DNA of 59,959 nucleotides from Nitrospirota bacterium (lineage in GTDB: Bacteria; Nitrospirota; Thermodesulfovibrionia; Thermodesulfovibrionales; Dissulfurispiraceae). Numbering within the stretch: the stretch's first letter is position 1; every line of letters starts with the position of its first letter. Positions 18,285 to 28,233 of the stretch are shown here, one piece after another. The translations under genes and the position numbers were made by a program. The stretch covers positions 1 through 59,959 of the forward strand of contig WSNO01000015.1 in NCBI GenBank assembly GCA_009773415.1. Direction: 5' to 3'. The notes under the pieces are model-generated. The model saw only the letters and a program-made list of their open reading frames with translations. It did not search any database and had not been told where the DNA came from.

Positions 18285-19654
18285 CAGCGTATTTTCCTGA
18301 AACGCTTTATCTGTTCCTTCACCATGGCCGGGGCAGTACCCCCAAACGAGTTGCGGGCATTCACTGATTCCCTCGCTGACAGAACGGAATAAATGTCCTT
18401 GCTGATCTCCGGAGCGAAGCGCTTGAATTCATCAAGCGTTATCTCTGCAAGCTTCTTGTCGCCCTCAATGCAGAACCGCACCATCTTGCCGGTAACCTCA
18501 TGCGCCGTGCGGAACGGCACCCCCTTGCGCACAAGATACTCCGCGACATCAGTTGCGGTCGAAAAGGACGCATCGGCTGTCGAGAGCAGGCGTTCCTTCT
18601 TCCAGATGATGCGCGGCACCATATCGGCAAGAATCGTCAGCGTGCGCGTCAGCACATCAACTGCCTGGAAGACCGGCTCCTTGTCATGCTGCATGTCCCG
18701 ATTGTAGGCAAGCGGCAGCCCTTTCATGAGAGTGAGCAGATTCATGAGATCGCCGTAGATCTTGCCGGCACTGCCGCGCATCAGCTCTGCAACATCGGGG
18801 TTTTTTTTCTGCGGCATAATGCTCGAGCCGGTGGTAAAGGCATCCGGCAGCTCAACAAATGCGAATTCCTCAGAGGACCAGAGGATGAGATCTTCTGACA
18901 ACCGTGAAATATGCATGATGCAGATCGCCGCACAAGAGACAAATTCAATTGCAAAATCGCGATCGGAAACAGAGTCCATGCTGTTTTCCGAAACCGCGTC
19001 AAAACCGAGCAGCTTGGCAACGTAACCGCGATCGATCGGCAGCGAGGTTCCCGCAAGAGCACACGAACCGAGCGGCAGTATATTAATGCGTTTCAGCCCG
19101 TCCTGAAAGCGCTGACGGTCACGCTCAAACATATGTGCATATGCCATGAGATGGTGAGCGAGCAAAACCGGCTGGGCCCGCTGCAGATGGGTAAATCCCG
19201 GCATGATGACATCAATGTTTTTCTCTGCGGTATCGGCAAGCCCCGATGTCAATGCACCCAAAAGATCGTTAATGGCGTGCGTTTCAGCCCGAAGATACAA
19301 GCGCAGGTCGAGCGCGACCTGATCATTTCGCGACCGCGCGGTATGCAACCGGCCGCCGATATGACCAATCTTCTTTATCAGCTCCATCTCGATATTCATA
19401 TGAATGTCTTCGAGTTCCGTACGGAAGTGAATGTCCCCGCGCTCGATTTCCCGGGCGATCTCCTGCAGGCCGGCAACGATCTTCTCAGCGTCATTTTTCG
19501 GGATAATGCCCTGTTTTGCGAGCATCTTCGCATGCGCAATGCTGCCGTCGATATCATGACGCCAGAGCCGGCGGTCGAACGATATCGACTCGGTAAACGC
19601 CTCGACTGCCTTTGATGTCTGTTCGGTAAACCGTCCTGCCCAGGGTTTTTTCAC
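18284..19654 (-). CDS. argH: Argininosuccinate lyase
   Basis: The 456-residue enzyme splits argininosuccinate to arginine and fumarate, the last step of arginine synthesis. It begins KKPWAGRFTEQTSKAVEAF and has the family signature SSIMPQKKNPDVAELMR, which contains the catalytic serine loop. The HLQRAQPV and ARSRNDQVALDLRLYLR segments are intact. The length is normal. It is followed by the lipoprotein gene through a TGATG overlap and preceded by the EF-G-like gene after 4 bp. argG is not in the window. Confidence 0.96.
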   Translation of the reverse strand: MKKPWAGRFTEQTSKAVEAFTESISFDRRLWRHDIDGSIAHAKMLAKQGIIPKNDAEKIVAGLQEIAREIERGDIHFRTELEDIHMNIEMELIKKIGHIGGRLHTARSRNDQVALDLRLYLRAETHAINDLLGALTSGLADTAEKNIDVIMPGFTHLQRAQPVLLAHHLMAYAHMFERDRQRFQDGLKRINILPLGSCALAGTSLPIDRGYVAKLLGFDAVSENSMDSVSDRDFAIEFVSCAAICIMHISRLSEDLILWSSEEFAFVELPDAFTTGSSIMPQKKNPDVAELMRGSAGKIYGDLMNLLTLMKGLPLAYNRDMQHDKEPVFQAVDVLTRTLTILADMVPRIIWKKERLLSTADASFSTATDVAEYLVRKGVPFRTAHEVTGKMVRFCIEGDKKLAEITLDEFKRFAPEISKDIYSVLSARESVNARNSFGGTAPAMVKEQIKRFRKIR

Positions 19655-19658
19655 TGAC

Positions 19659-21758
19659 TTACTTATGGTGTTCCTCTTCTTTCTGCGCCTGACGCTCAGT
19701 AATCAGCTTCTGCGCAACATGCCCCGGAGTTTCTTCATAATGCGAGAACTCCATTGAGTAGAGCCCGCGACCTGATGTAATGCTCTGCAATTGATTTGCA
19801 TACGTCAGCATCTCGGCCATCGGAACCTGCGCGACGACCTTCTGATTGCCTCCCGCCTGCGGATCGACTCCGGAAACCTTGCCGCGGCGCGAGTTCAGAT
19901 CGCCGATGACCGCGCCGAGCACATCGTCGGGAATCACTATTTCCGCTTTCATGATCGGCTCCAGAATGGTCGGTTTTGCCTCCATAAAGGCCTTTTTCAG
20001 GGCCATCGAGCCGGCAATCTTGAACGCCATTTCCGATGAATCGACCGAATGGTAGGACCCGTCATACAGCGTCACCTTCATGTCGACAATCGGGTAGCCT
20101 GCAAGAATGCCTTCCTTCATCGTCTCATGCACGCCTTTTTCGACCGCCGGCCGATACTGCTGCGGGATGACGCCGCCGACTATCTTGTCGAAAAACTCGT
20201 ACCCGCCTCCGCGCGGAAGAGGAGCGATTTCAATCCAGCAGTCGCCGAACTGTCCGCGTCCGCCGGATTGTTTCTTGTACCGGCCCTGCGTCTTGACCGC
20301 CGCTTTAATCGTCTCACGGTAGGGAATCTTTGGGGTCTTCATCTGCACCTCAACACCAAATTTCCGTTTCAGTCGCTCAAGTGCAACTTCCAGATGGACC
20401 TGCCCCATACCCGAGAAAATCATTTCCTTGGACTCCTCGTCGCGGACAAACCGGAGCGTCGGGTCTTCTTCGAGAATTCTGTGCAGGCCCGTGCTCACCT
20501 TGTCTTCGTCCCCCTTCGTCTTTGGAGCAATGGCATAAGAAATTATGGGTTCTGCATACTTGACGCGATCCAGCATTATCGGGTGGTGCTCTTCGCATAG
20601 CGAGTCCCCGACGTTTGTTTCCTTGAGCTTCACAACCGCCGCAATCTCGCCGGGGCCGACCGCCGCCACAGGAACATGTTTTTTGCCCTGGAGGTAGAAG
20701 ACCTGCCCGACGCGCTCCTTGGCGCCGCTGTTCGCATTCAGAACAGTTGAATCGGCTTTCAGCACACCTGCGTAAACCCGGAAAATAGACATTTTGCCGG
20801 CAAACGGATCTGCAATCGTCTTGAAAACATACGCAGTAAGCGGGTCGGTCTGCAGCGGCTTGCGGGTAACGTCCTTACGCTCCTTCGGATGCTCGCCGCG
20901 AATCGGCGATATGCGGCTCATCTCCTCCGGATTCGGCAGGCAGAGGAGGATGACATCGAGCAGCTGCTGAACCCCTATATTGAGCGATGCTGCCCCGCAC
21001 ACTACGGGGATGAACCGGCGCGTAAGAGACGCTTCTTTCAGACCCCTGACGATTTCATCAGATGTCAGGTCTGTTCCTTCCAGATACTTCTCAAGCAGGG
21101 CATCGTCGGCTTCAGCGATTTTCTCGACCAGCTTCCTGCGATACTCCTCTGCAGACTCTTTCAGGTCGGCCGGAACCTCAGCCTCGACCGTCTTGCCGCC
21201 TTGCATTATATATGCCTTCATTCTGACAACGTCGATGACCCCTTTGAAAGAATTCCCTTCGCCGATTGGAATATTGAGCGGCACTGCCTCCTGATCAAAC
21301 GATTTCTGAAGCTCGCTTAACGCATTCGCAAAGTCGGCAGACTCCTTGTCGAGTTTGTTGACAAAAACAACGCGCGGAACTTCAAATTCGCACGCATACT
21401 TCCATATCTTTTCAGTCTCTGCCTTGACGCCGGACAGTGCACTGACAATAACGACTGCACCGTCTGCAACGCGGAGACAGCCGCGGGTGTCTTCGATAAA
21501 ATTGATGAAGCCGGGCGTGTCGATAAGGTTGATGCGCGTTCCCTGATAGTCGCAATATGCGACGGCAGACGTAACGCTGATCTTGCGGTCAATCTCCTCA
21601 GGCTCATAGTCGGTCGTGGTATTTCCCGCCTCAATGGTGCCGATGCGATCAAGTGCTCCGGCATTGAACAGAAGGGCTTCCGTGAGTGAGGTCTTTCCTG
21701 CGCCGCTATGTGCAATGATTGCTACGTTTCTGATGTGGCTGACATCGAATTTCGACAT
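19659..21758 (-). CDS. Elongation factor G-like GTPase (EF-G paralogue)
   Basis: The 699-residue protein has the full EF-G domain order but differs at key GTPase positions. The G1 loop is AHSGAGKTS, where EF-G1 has AHIDAGKTT. Switch II is DTPGFINF at residues 80-87, so the catalytic histidine of DTPGH is replaced by phenylalanine at residue 84. Switch I reads RKISVTSA where EF-G1 has RGITITSA. Domain IV/V motifs ([25 protein letters not shown]) are present. This is the EF-G2/FusA2-like subfamily, whose role is not settled. The gene sits among biosynthetic genes, not in the str operon. Confidence 0.9.
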   Translation of the reverse strand: MSKFDVSHIRNVAIIAHSGAGKTSLTEALLFNAGALDRIGTIEAGNTTTDYEPEEIDRKISVTSAVAYCDYQGTRINLIDTPGFINFIEDTRGCLRVADGAVVIVSALSGVKAETEKIWKYACEFEVPRVVFVNKLDKESADFANALSELQKSFDQEAVPLNIPIGEGNSFKGVIDVVRMKAYIMQGGKTVEAEVPADLKESAEEYRRKLVEKIAEADDALLEKYLEGTDLTSDEIVRGLKEASLTRRFIPVVCGAASLNIGVQQLLDVILLCLPNPEEMSRISPIRGEHPKERKDVTRKPLQTDPLTAYVFKTIADPFAGKMSIFRVYAGVLKADSTVLNANSGAKERVGQVFYLQGKKHVPVAAVGPGEIAAVVKLKETNVGDSLCEEHHPIMLDRVKYAEPIISYAIAPKTKGDEDKVSTGLHRILEEDPTLRFVRDEESKEMIFSGMGQVHLEVALERLKRKFGVEVQMKTPKIPYRETIKAAVKTQGRYKKQSGGRGQFGDCWIEIAPLPRGGGYEFFDKIVGGVIPQQYRPAVEKGVHETMKEGILAGYPIVDMKVTLYDGSYHSVDSSEMAFKIAGSMALKKAFMEAKPTILEPIMKAEIVIPDDVLGAVIGDLNSRRGKVSGVDPQAGGNQKVVAQVPMAEMLTYANQLQSITSGRGLYSMEFSHYEETPGHVAQKLITERQAQKEEEHHK

Positions 21759-21818
21759 GTCCTCTCCTCCTCAGTAGTATCGCAACGGGGCGGCAGAACC
21801 GCACCCGCTTGTGTTTCA

Positions 21819-22268
21819 TCAGATTGGCAGATTCTGCCGCGACCCCAGCACTTCAACCACAATCGGTGTCGTCTGCCGTTTTTTTTCAAATCGCCTCATG
21901 AAGAAACGCACGACAAGAAACGACAACACAAAAAACAGTATTCCCGCTATGCCCGACACTGAATCCGGATCAAAACCCGGCAAAAAACGGCTCAGATACT
22001 CCTTCCCGACAACAGCGCCGACAACGAGCGCAACGGCTGGAATACCGTAAAAAATCAGCGATCCCTTTAGGTAGGTATAGGCAGCAAATACTATTTTCAC
22101 CCGATCGCCGATTTTAGCATCAGCCTGATTAATCGCTTCCAGCTCTGCGCCGCCGTCGCCCTCCTTGCAGGAACCGCCTGCAGAACAGCTGTCGCAGGCA
22201 CTCTGCTTCTGCACCGAGACGATCGCCTTGTCTCCGCGAATGTCTTTGACAATGCCGGTTTCTTCCAT
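21819..22268 (-). CDS. RseC/MucC-type SoxR-reducing system protein
   Basis: The 149-residue protein has the RseC layout. A short N-terminal soluble domain carries a cysteine cluster (CDSCSAGGSC, about residues 25-34), and two membrane helices follow (LIFYGIPAVALVVGAVVG; SGIAGILFFVLSFLVVRFFM). Members act in electron transfer to SoxR iron-sulfur clusters or in sigma-E control, often with Rnf complexes; neither is found here. It is 6 bp downstream of cimA, so probably in the same transcript. Confidence 0.85.
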   Translation of the reverse strand: MEETGIVKDIRGDKAIVSVQKQSACDSCSAGGSCKEGDGGAELEAINQADAKIGDRVKIVFAAYTYLKGSLIFYGIPAVALVVGAVVGKEYLSRFLPGFDPDSVSGIAGILFFVLSFLVVRFFMRRFEKKRQTTPIVVEVLGSRQNLPI

Positions 22269-22274
22269 GCGTGC

Positions 22275-23852
22275 TTACTGCTTGCCCTTGGAAAGCTTGT
22301 ATTCGATGCTGTCGACAATCGCCTGCCACGAGGCCTCGATGATGTTTTCCGAAACACCGACCGTGCCCCAGCTCCGCTCGTCATCGCCTGACTCGACCAG
22401 AACCCGAACCTTTGCCGATGTGCCCTTGCCCGCACCAAGAACGCGAACTTTGTAGTCCTGCAGGCGCATCTTCTTCAGCTCCGGATAGAATTTGTCAAGC
22501 GCCTTACGGAGCGCATTGTCGAGCGCATTGACCGGACCCGCGCCTGTGGCAGCGGTATGCTCGACATTCTTGCCGACCCGGACCATTATCGTCGCTTCGC
22601 TTATCGGTTCCTCTTTCTCATTTCTCTTTTCGATGATGACGCGGAATCCGATAAGATCGAAAAAGCGTCGGTGCAGCCCGATCTGTTTGCGGAGCAGCAG
22701 CTCAAACGACGCCTCGGCGCCTTCAAACTGGAAGCCCTGATGTTCAAGCTCCTTCAGATCCTCAATGATGCGCGTCAATTCGGGCGAGTTCGGCTCCAGA
22801 TTCAGTTTGAATTCCTGGGCCTTCCGCATCACATTGCTCCGTCCCGCAAGGTCGGATATCAGCACCCGCTGGGAATTTCCGACCAGTTCGGGGCGCATGT
22901 GCTCATATGTCTCCGGCCGCTTCAGAATTGCGCTTACATGAATGCCTCCCTTGTGCGCAAAAGCGCTGTCTCCGGTATACGGCTGCCGCTTGAAGTGGCG
23001 AAGATTTCCGATCTCGTTGACATAGCGCGAAAGCTCACGGAGCGTCCGGAGTTTTTCGTCGGAAACGCAGTGATAACCAAGCTTCACCTGCAGGTTCGGG
23101 ATAATTGAGCAGAGATTTGCATTGCCGCACCGCTCACCGAATCCGTTTATGGTACCTTGCACCTGGGACGCTCCGGCCTCAGCCGCCACCAGCGAGTTTG
23201 CAACGGCACATTCCGAATCATTGTGCGCATGAATGCCGAACGGAGCGGTTATCTTTTTCTTCACTTTTTCGACGATCGCTGCCACCTCCGTCGGCAGAGT
23301 GCCGCCGTTTGTATCGCAAAGGACAAGGCAATCTGCACCCGCCTGCTGAGCGGCAAGAAGGCATTTGACCGCAAACTCAGGGTTATCCTTATACCCGTTA
23401 AAAAAGTGCTCGGCATCAAAAAAGACCTTTTCCGCACGCTTCTTCAGAAAGGCAACGGAATTGGCAATAATCTCCAGGTTTGCCTCGAGCGAGATATTGA
23501 GCGCTTCGGTCACATGGAAGTCCCACGTTTTGCCGAAGATCGTAAAAACAGGGGTCCGGGAATCCAAGAGCGCCTTCAGGTTCGGATCGTCTTCCGCCTT
23601 GTGCTTTGGATTGTGAGTGCTGCCGAATGCCGCTATTTTTGCGTTGGCAAAGTTCAGCTTGCGGGCCTTCCTGAAGAATTCTGCGTCCTTCGGGTTGGAT
23701 CCCGGCCAGCCTCCTTCAATATAGTGAACCCCGAATTCATCAAGCCGCTCGGCGATGCGCAGCTTGTCCTCCACCGAAAAGGAGATGTCTTCTGCCTGGG
23801 AGCCGTCCCGAAGCGTCGTGTCGTAAATTTCGATTGTGCGCGATTTTTTCAT
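22275..23852 (-). CDS. cimA: (R)-citramalate synthase
   Basis: The 525-residue enzyme condenses acetyl-CoA and pyruvate to (R)-citramalate, the entry to threonine-independent isoleucine synthesis. It begins [20 protein letters not shown], a TIM-barrel start shared with isopropylmalate synthase. It has the metal-site segment [18 protein letters not shown] and [17 protein letters not shown]-terminal LeuA-type regulatory domain lies at about residues 390-520. The C-terminal domain predicts feedback control by isoleucine. It overlaps lysC by 4 bp. The pairing of [11 protein letters not shown] with [13 protein letters not shown] marks CimA rather than LeuA. Confidence 0.92.
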   Translation of the reverse strand: MKKSRTIEIYDTTLRDGSQAEDISFSVEDKLRIAERLDEFGVHYIEGGWPGSNPKDAEFFRKARKLNFANAKIAAFGSTHNPKHKAEDDPNLKALLDSRTPVFTIFGKTWDFHVTEALNISLEANLEIIANSVAFLKKRAEKVFFDAEHFFNGYKDNPEFAVKCLLAAQQAGADCLVLCDTNGGTLPTEVAAIVEKVKKKITAPFGIHAHNDSECAVANSLVAAEAGASQVQGTINGFGERCGNANLCSIIPNLQVKLGYHCVSDEKLRTLRELSRYVNEIGNLRHFKRQPYTGDSAFAHKGGIHVSAILKRPETYEHMRPELVGNSQRVLISDLAGRSNVMRKAQEFKLNLEPNSPELTRIIEDLKELEHQGFQFEGAEASFELLLRKQIGLHRRFFDLIGFRVIIEKRNEKEEPISEATIMVRVGKNVEHTAATGAGPVNALDNALRKALDKFYPELKKMRLQDYKVRVLGAGKGTSAKVRVLVESGDDERSWGTVGVSENIIEASWQAIVDSIEYKLSKGKQ

Positions 23853-25075
23853 TTCTGAACCGCTCCCTCAAGGCCGAAGACCTCGTGTAGCGCACGCACC
23901 GCGAGCTCCATATACTTGAGCTCAATAAGGCACGAAACCTTGATTTCCGAGGTGCTTATCGTCATGATGTTCACCCCGTGATTCGCCAGCGTTTCAAACA
24001 TCGTTGCAGCAACGCCTGAGTGAGTCCGCATCCCGACGCCGACTACCGAAATCTTGGCAATATCGTCGCGCATATCGACGCCGGCCGCGCCGAGTCCCCG
24101 CATTAATTCTTCCGTCAGCGCACGCGTCTTCTGTGCGTCGGTCTTTGCCACCGTGAACGACAGGTCGGTAGACTTGCCGTCCGTGCTGGTATTCTGGACA
24201 ATCATATCGACGACAATATTCGCATCCGCTATGGTTTTAAATATCCGTGCTGCAATGCCGGGTTTGTCGGGAACGCTTTTAATCGTCACCTTGGCCTGAT
24301 TTTTGTCATAAGCAACTCCGGAAACTGCCACCTGCTCCATATCTGCATCCTCCTTGGTAACGAGCGTGCCGGGATTATCGTTGAAGCTGGAACGAACAAC
24401 AATCGGCACATTGTATTTCATCCCAAACTCGACTGAGCGGGTTTGCAGCACTTTTGCTCCAAGGCTTGCGAGTTCCATCATCTCTTCATAGGAGATTTTT
24501 TCGAGCTTCCGCGCTCCCGGCACAATATTCGGGTCAGTTGTGTAAACGCCGTCGACATCGGTGTATATTTCGCAGGCGTCGGCATGAAGCGCGGCTGCAA
24601 TCGCCACCGCTGAAAGGTCGGAGCCGCCGCGCCCGAGGGTTGTGATGTCACCCTGCTCGGTAATGCCCTGAAACCCGGCGACAATGACAACATAGCCCTC
24701 ATCAAGAGCCGCCTTGACCCGCTCTGTATTAATCTTCTCTATCTTTGCCTTGGTGTGGACTGAATCGGAGACAATGCCTGCCTGCCATCCGGTAAATGCC
24801 CGCGCCTTTATGCCAAGGTCTTCAACAGCCATTGCGGTAAGCGCAGTGGTCACCCGCTCGCCCGAAGAGAGCAGCAGGTCCATTTCGCGTTCCTGCGGAT
24901 TGGCTGAGATCTGCTGGGCAAGGCTTATCAGCTTGTCGGTCTCTCCTGACATTGCCGACACAACGACAACAACTTTATTTCCATTATTTGCTGTTTTTGC
25001 AACGCGTTTCGCAACGTTTTTGATGCGATCAACATTGCCGACCGACGTTCCGCCGTACTTCTGGACGATGAGCAT
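23849..25075 (-). CDS. lysC: Aspartate kinase
   Basis: The 408-residue enzyme phosphorylates aspartate, the first step to lysine, threonine, methionine and diaminopimelate. It begins [20 protein letters not shown] and has [18 protein letters not shown] and [15 protein letters not shown]. Two ACT domains form the C-terminal third ([37 protein letters not shown]), the usual allosteric site. The size fits the monofunctional aspartokinase-2 type. It is the first gene of a run that continues into cimA with a 4-bp overlap. Confidence 0.96.
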   Translation of the reverse strand: MLIVQKYGGTSVGNVDRIKNVAKRVAKTANNGNKVVVVVSAMSGETDKLISLAQQISANPQEREMDLLLSSGERVTTALTAMAVEDLGIKARAFTGWQAGIVSDSVHTKAKIEKINTERVKAALDEGYVVIVAGFQGITEQGDITTLGRGGSDLSAVAIAAALHADACEIYTDVDGVYTTDPNIVPGARKLEKISYEEMMELASLGAKVLQTRSVEFGMKYNVPIVVRSSFNDNPGTLVTKEDADMEQVAVSGVAYDKNQAKVTIKSVPDKPGIAARIFKTIADANIVVDMIVQNTSTDGKSTDLSFTVAKTDAQKTRALTEELMRGLGAAGVDMRDDIAKISVVGVGMRTHSGVAATMFETLANHGVNIMTISTSEIKVSCLIELKYMELAVRALHEVFGLEGAVQK

Positions 25076-25115
25076 TGGTTAAAAGCCCCCTAACCCCTGT
25101 GAGTTGAGTATGCCT

Positions 25116-25145
25116 AATATAACACGTTGAAACTATTGGCGACAA
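25116..25145 (-). promoter_or_regulatory. Sigma-70-type promoter of the lysC-cimA run
   Basis: On the minus strand TTGTCG (25145-25140) is followed by 18 bp and TATATT (25121-25116). The implied start, near 25109, leaves a leader of only about 35 nt. That is too short for a lysine riboswitch or leader-peptide attenuator. Confidence 0.55.
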
Positions 25146-25206
25146 TAAATGAAAGTGGAGGGCAAGCGGACTCATGGGACAGCTTTTTTTTGCTGTTTCG
25201 GAAGTG

Positions 25207-25983
25207 TCAGTCTTTTTTACCGCTCGGCTTGATTCCGATATACCGCAAGCCAAGCCATATGAGGACCGCCGCAAATATATAACGAAGGGCGAACTCAGGC
25301 AGCAAATTTGCCGACGCACCGCCGAAATAACTGCCGCAGACAGCCCCGACCCCCAAACCAAGGGCGATGTCCATCTTCACATTGCCAAGCTTGTAGTGCG
25401 TATATGCCCCGGCAATACCGACCGGCACCATGGCCAGCAAAGAGGTTCCCTGCGCGAGTTGCTGCGACATCCCGGCCAGCAGAACCATGGGAGGAATCAT
25501 CACCGTGCCGCCGCCGACCCCCATCATGCCCGAAACAAAGCCCGTCAGCGCGCCGGTGCCCAGAAACACCGCTATTATTGCCCGCCCGCCGAATGCTTCA
25601 TCAGGCCGCGGCAGGTATCCTTTGAAAAGCATAAGCAGAGACACAAAAAGCAGAAAGAATCCAAATGCTTTTTTCAGTTTTTGCTCCGGCAGCGAGTGAG
25701 CGAACCGGGCTCCGAGTCTCGCCGTAATCGTAGCGGTCAGAGCAAGAAGAATCGCTATTTTCCCGTCGGCTGTGCCGTAAAGAGCATACGTTGCCGCCCC
25801 TGCCGCCCCCACAAACGCCACCGCGACCAGGCTCGTTCCGTGTGCCTGATGCTGGGTGAACCTGAGCATCGAAATCATAAGCGGAATCATGACAACACCT
25901 CCGCCAAGCCCGACGAGACTGCCGAAAAAACCGCCCGCAAGTCCTATGAAAAGACCTTTCATGGCTTCTGTTCCTGCCTTCAT
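25207..25983 (-). CDS. TauE/SafE-family membrane transporter
   Basis: The 258-residue protein has about eight hydrophobic helices. It shows the two internally repeated glycine-rich motifs of the TauE/SafE (TSUP) family: GLAGGFFGSLVGLGGGVVMIPLM near the N-terminus and GFVSGMMGVGGGTVMIPPMVL in the second half (landmarks). The repeat indicates the usual inverted-duplication fold. Family members export sulfite, sulfoacetate or other organosulfur anions; the substrate here is unknown. It is 131 bp from lysC and on the same strand. Confidence 0.88.
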   Translation of the reverse strand: MKAGTEAMKGLFIGLAGGFFGSLVGLGGGVVMIPLMISMLRFTQHQAHGTSLVAVAFVGAAGAATYALYGTADGKIAILLALTATITARLGARFAHSLPEQKLKKAFGFFLLFVSLLMLFKGYLPRPDEAFGGRAIIAVFLGTGALTGFVSGMMGVGGGTVMIPPMVLLAGMSQQLAQGTSLLAMVPVGIAGAYTHYKLGNVKMDIALGLGVGAVCGSYFGGASANLLPEFALRYIFAAVLIWLGLRYIGIKPSGKKD

Positions 25984-26173
25984 TATTTCCTGTCATCCGC
26001 GTATAAACATCAGACGTTTGCACTGAATGCATATTGTAGCGGAGTCAGCCGGAAAAGAGAAAGGCATGGCAAGAAGGGGTTCTCGCCGGCGGTTTTGGTG
26101 AGCCGACCCCGAATCAGGATTTAATGTTCAGCAGGTGTTTTCTGAATCCTTCCCCTCATCCCTGAACCCTGCC

Positions 26174-27193
<1,020 letters not shown>

Positions 27194-27225
27194 TGTGCTG
27201 CTCCTTTCTTGCCCCGAAAAACGGG

Positions 27226-27256
27226 GAGAGGCCGGGGTGGTCTGCCCCGGCCTCTC
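27226..27256 (-). promoter_or_regulatory. Second leader hairpin upstream of aroF
   Basis: A perfect 12-bp stem (27226-27237 with 27245-27256) and 7-base loop lie between the aroF attenuator terminator and the gene. The minus-strand ascending arm contains GGCAGAC (27246-27240), the same 7-mer present in the upstream terminator stem and complementary to the leader segment GTCTGCC. It is followed by a short hairpin CCCCG-TTTTT-CGGGG (27226-27212). It may be a second terminator or a remnant duplication. Confidence 0.6.
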
Positions 27257-27270
27257 TGGGATTACTCCCC

Positions 27271-27312
27271 AAAAAAAGAAGAAGCCGGGGGCCTGTGTCT
27301 GCCCCCGGCTTC
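27271..27312 (-). terminator. Attenuator terminator in the aroF leader
   Basis: On the minus strand a perfect 12-bp G/C-rich stem (27312-27301 with 27292-27281, 8-base loop) is followed by TTCTTTTTTT (27280-27271). This is a textbook intrinsic terminator, and it lies between the leader peptide and aroF. The ascending arm contains GGCAGAC, complementary to leader-peptide codons 21-23. It could also end readthrough from the HEAT-repeat gene upstream. Confidence 0.8.
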
Positions 27313-27333
27313 GGTTAATGTATTTTTGTTTTT

Positions 27334-27420
27334 CTAATTAACCCGGCCCAAGGCAGACGGCCTAAAATAAAAGCCGAACCAGTAACCGAAGCTAAAATAG
27401 GAAAACATGTTCTGAATCAT
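27334..27420 (-). CDS. Phe/Tyr-rich leader peptide of the aroF attenuator
   Basis: A 28-codon ORF begins at ATG 27420 and ends with TAG at 27336-27334. Residues 6-19 read [14 protein letters not shown]; the whole peptide has six Phe, three Tyr and one Trp. Codons 21-23 contain GUCUGCC (27358-27352), complementary to GGCAGAC in the downstream terminator stem, allowing an antiterminator of at least 7 bp. In the classic model, scarcity of charged tRNA-Phe or tRNA-Tyr stalls the ribosome, the antiterminator forms and aroF is read. It lacks an obvious Shine-Dalgarno and starts at the predicted transcript end, so it may be leaderless. Confidence 0.75.
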   Translation of the reverse strand: MIQNMFSYFSFGYWFGFYFRPSALGRVN

Positions 27421-27426
27421 GCGGCT

Positions 27427-27456
27427 ATTTTCCCCTGTTCATTCCAAAAAAGTCAA
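27427..27456 (-). promoter_or_regulatory. Putative promoter of the aroF leader
   Basis: On the minus strand TTGACT (27456-27451) is followed by 18 bp and GAAAAT (27432-27427), a fair -35 with a moderate -10. Transcription would begin at about 27420, the first base of the leader-peptide ATG. It lies just downstream of the HEAT-repeat gene stop codon. Confidence 0.45.
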
Positions 27457-27466
27457 GACAATCCGT

Positions 27467-28138
27467 TCACATACGCGCCATGCCGGATTCAATGCTGCGG
27501 ACAGCATTTCGCAGAGCCTCCTGCGCGACCGCATCCTTCTCCGACTTCAATGCTTTCTGCAGGGGCGGCAGCGCTTCAGAAGAACCAATATTGCCAAGCG
27601 CCTGTATTGCAGCATGCCGCACCGCAAAGCTTTTGTCTCCCAGCAGAGAACTGAGGAGCCCGACTGCTCTGCTGTCGCGCAACTCCCCAAGCGACATGAC
27701 AATGCCTTCCCGAACCTGAGGCTCGTCTTCATCGGGAAACGCTTTCAGAAGTGAGGCAAGCGCCGGTTCACTGCCCGCAAAGTTGCCGAGTGCCCGAGCC
27801 GCGTGCCATTTCAGCGCAGGACATTGCTCGATCTCAAGGACAACGGCAAGAGACTTCACCGCACGGGGAATCTTTCGTTCAGCAAGCAGCTTCATAATCT
27901 CGATTTTAAGACGCCAGTCCATAAAGGTATAATCCATGAAGTCAGCCAGTGCATATGCTGCCTCGGGCGTCCTCATCTTCAGAAGCTCTTGCGCTGCTTC
28001 CGTGCGCATGTCCTCGTCGGCATGAGCGAGCTGAATCACCCATTTCTCTAAAATGTCGGCTGAAGTGGATGAGCCGGAAAACGATACCAGCAACAGCGAC
28101 AATAGTCCCGGCAAAAATAGTTTCGGCATGTTTAGCAT
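27467..28138 (-). CDS. Secreted HEAT-repeat protein
   Basis: The 223-residue protein begins with a signal peptide (LFLPGLLSLLLVSFSGSSTSA). Five or so HEAT/PBS-lyase-type repeats follow: EDMRTEAAQELLKMRTPEAAYAL, ALKWHAARALGNFAGSEPALASL, EPQVREGIVMSLGELRDSRAVG and SFAVRHAAIQALGNIGSSEALPPL (landmarks). Such alpha-solenoids bind proteins; no enzymatic motif is present. It is divergent from marC and ends just before the aroF leader promoter. The function is unknown. Confidence 0.8.
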   Translation of the reverse strand: MLNMPKLFLPGLLSLLLVSFSGSSTSADILEKWVIQLAHADEDMRTEAAQELLKMRTPEAAYALADFMDYTFMDWRLKIEIMKLLAERKIPRAVKSLAVVLEIEQCPALKWHAARALGNFAGSEPALASLLKAFPDEDEPQVREGIVMSLGELRDSRAVGLLSSLLGDKSFAVRHAAIQALGNIGSSEALPPLQKALKSEKDAVAQEALRNAVRSIESGMARM

Positions 28139-28199
28139 ATGAGAGAACGCTCCTTCAAAATCGGATTCCCTGCTATTTTACCAAATGCACCCCTCGCAT

Positions 28200-28228
28200 T
28201 TGATTATTGGTGCATGTCCCGATACAAT
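28200..28228 (+). promoter_or_regulatory. Sigma-70-type promoter of marC
   Basis: TTGATT (28200-28205), 17 bp, TACAAT (28223-28228). The -10 box ends 5 bp before the marC ATG, so transcription would begin at or next to the start codon. No Shine-Dalgarno precedes the ATG. This suggests a leaderless transcript. Confidence 0.6.
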
Positions 28229-28233
28229 AGCGC

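Noticed and set aside
25076-25145. Lysine riboswitch or leader attenuator before lysC
   Set aside because: The predicted leader is about 35 nt, far too short, and no Lys- or Thr-rich leader ORF is present.
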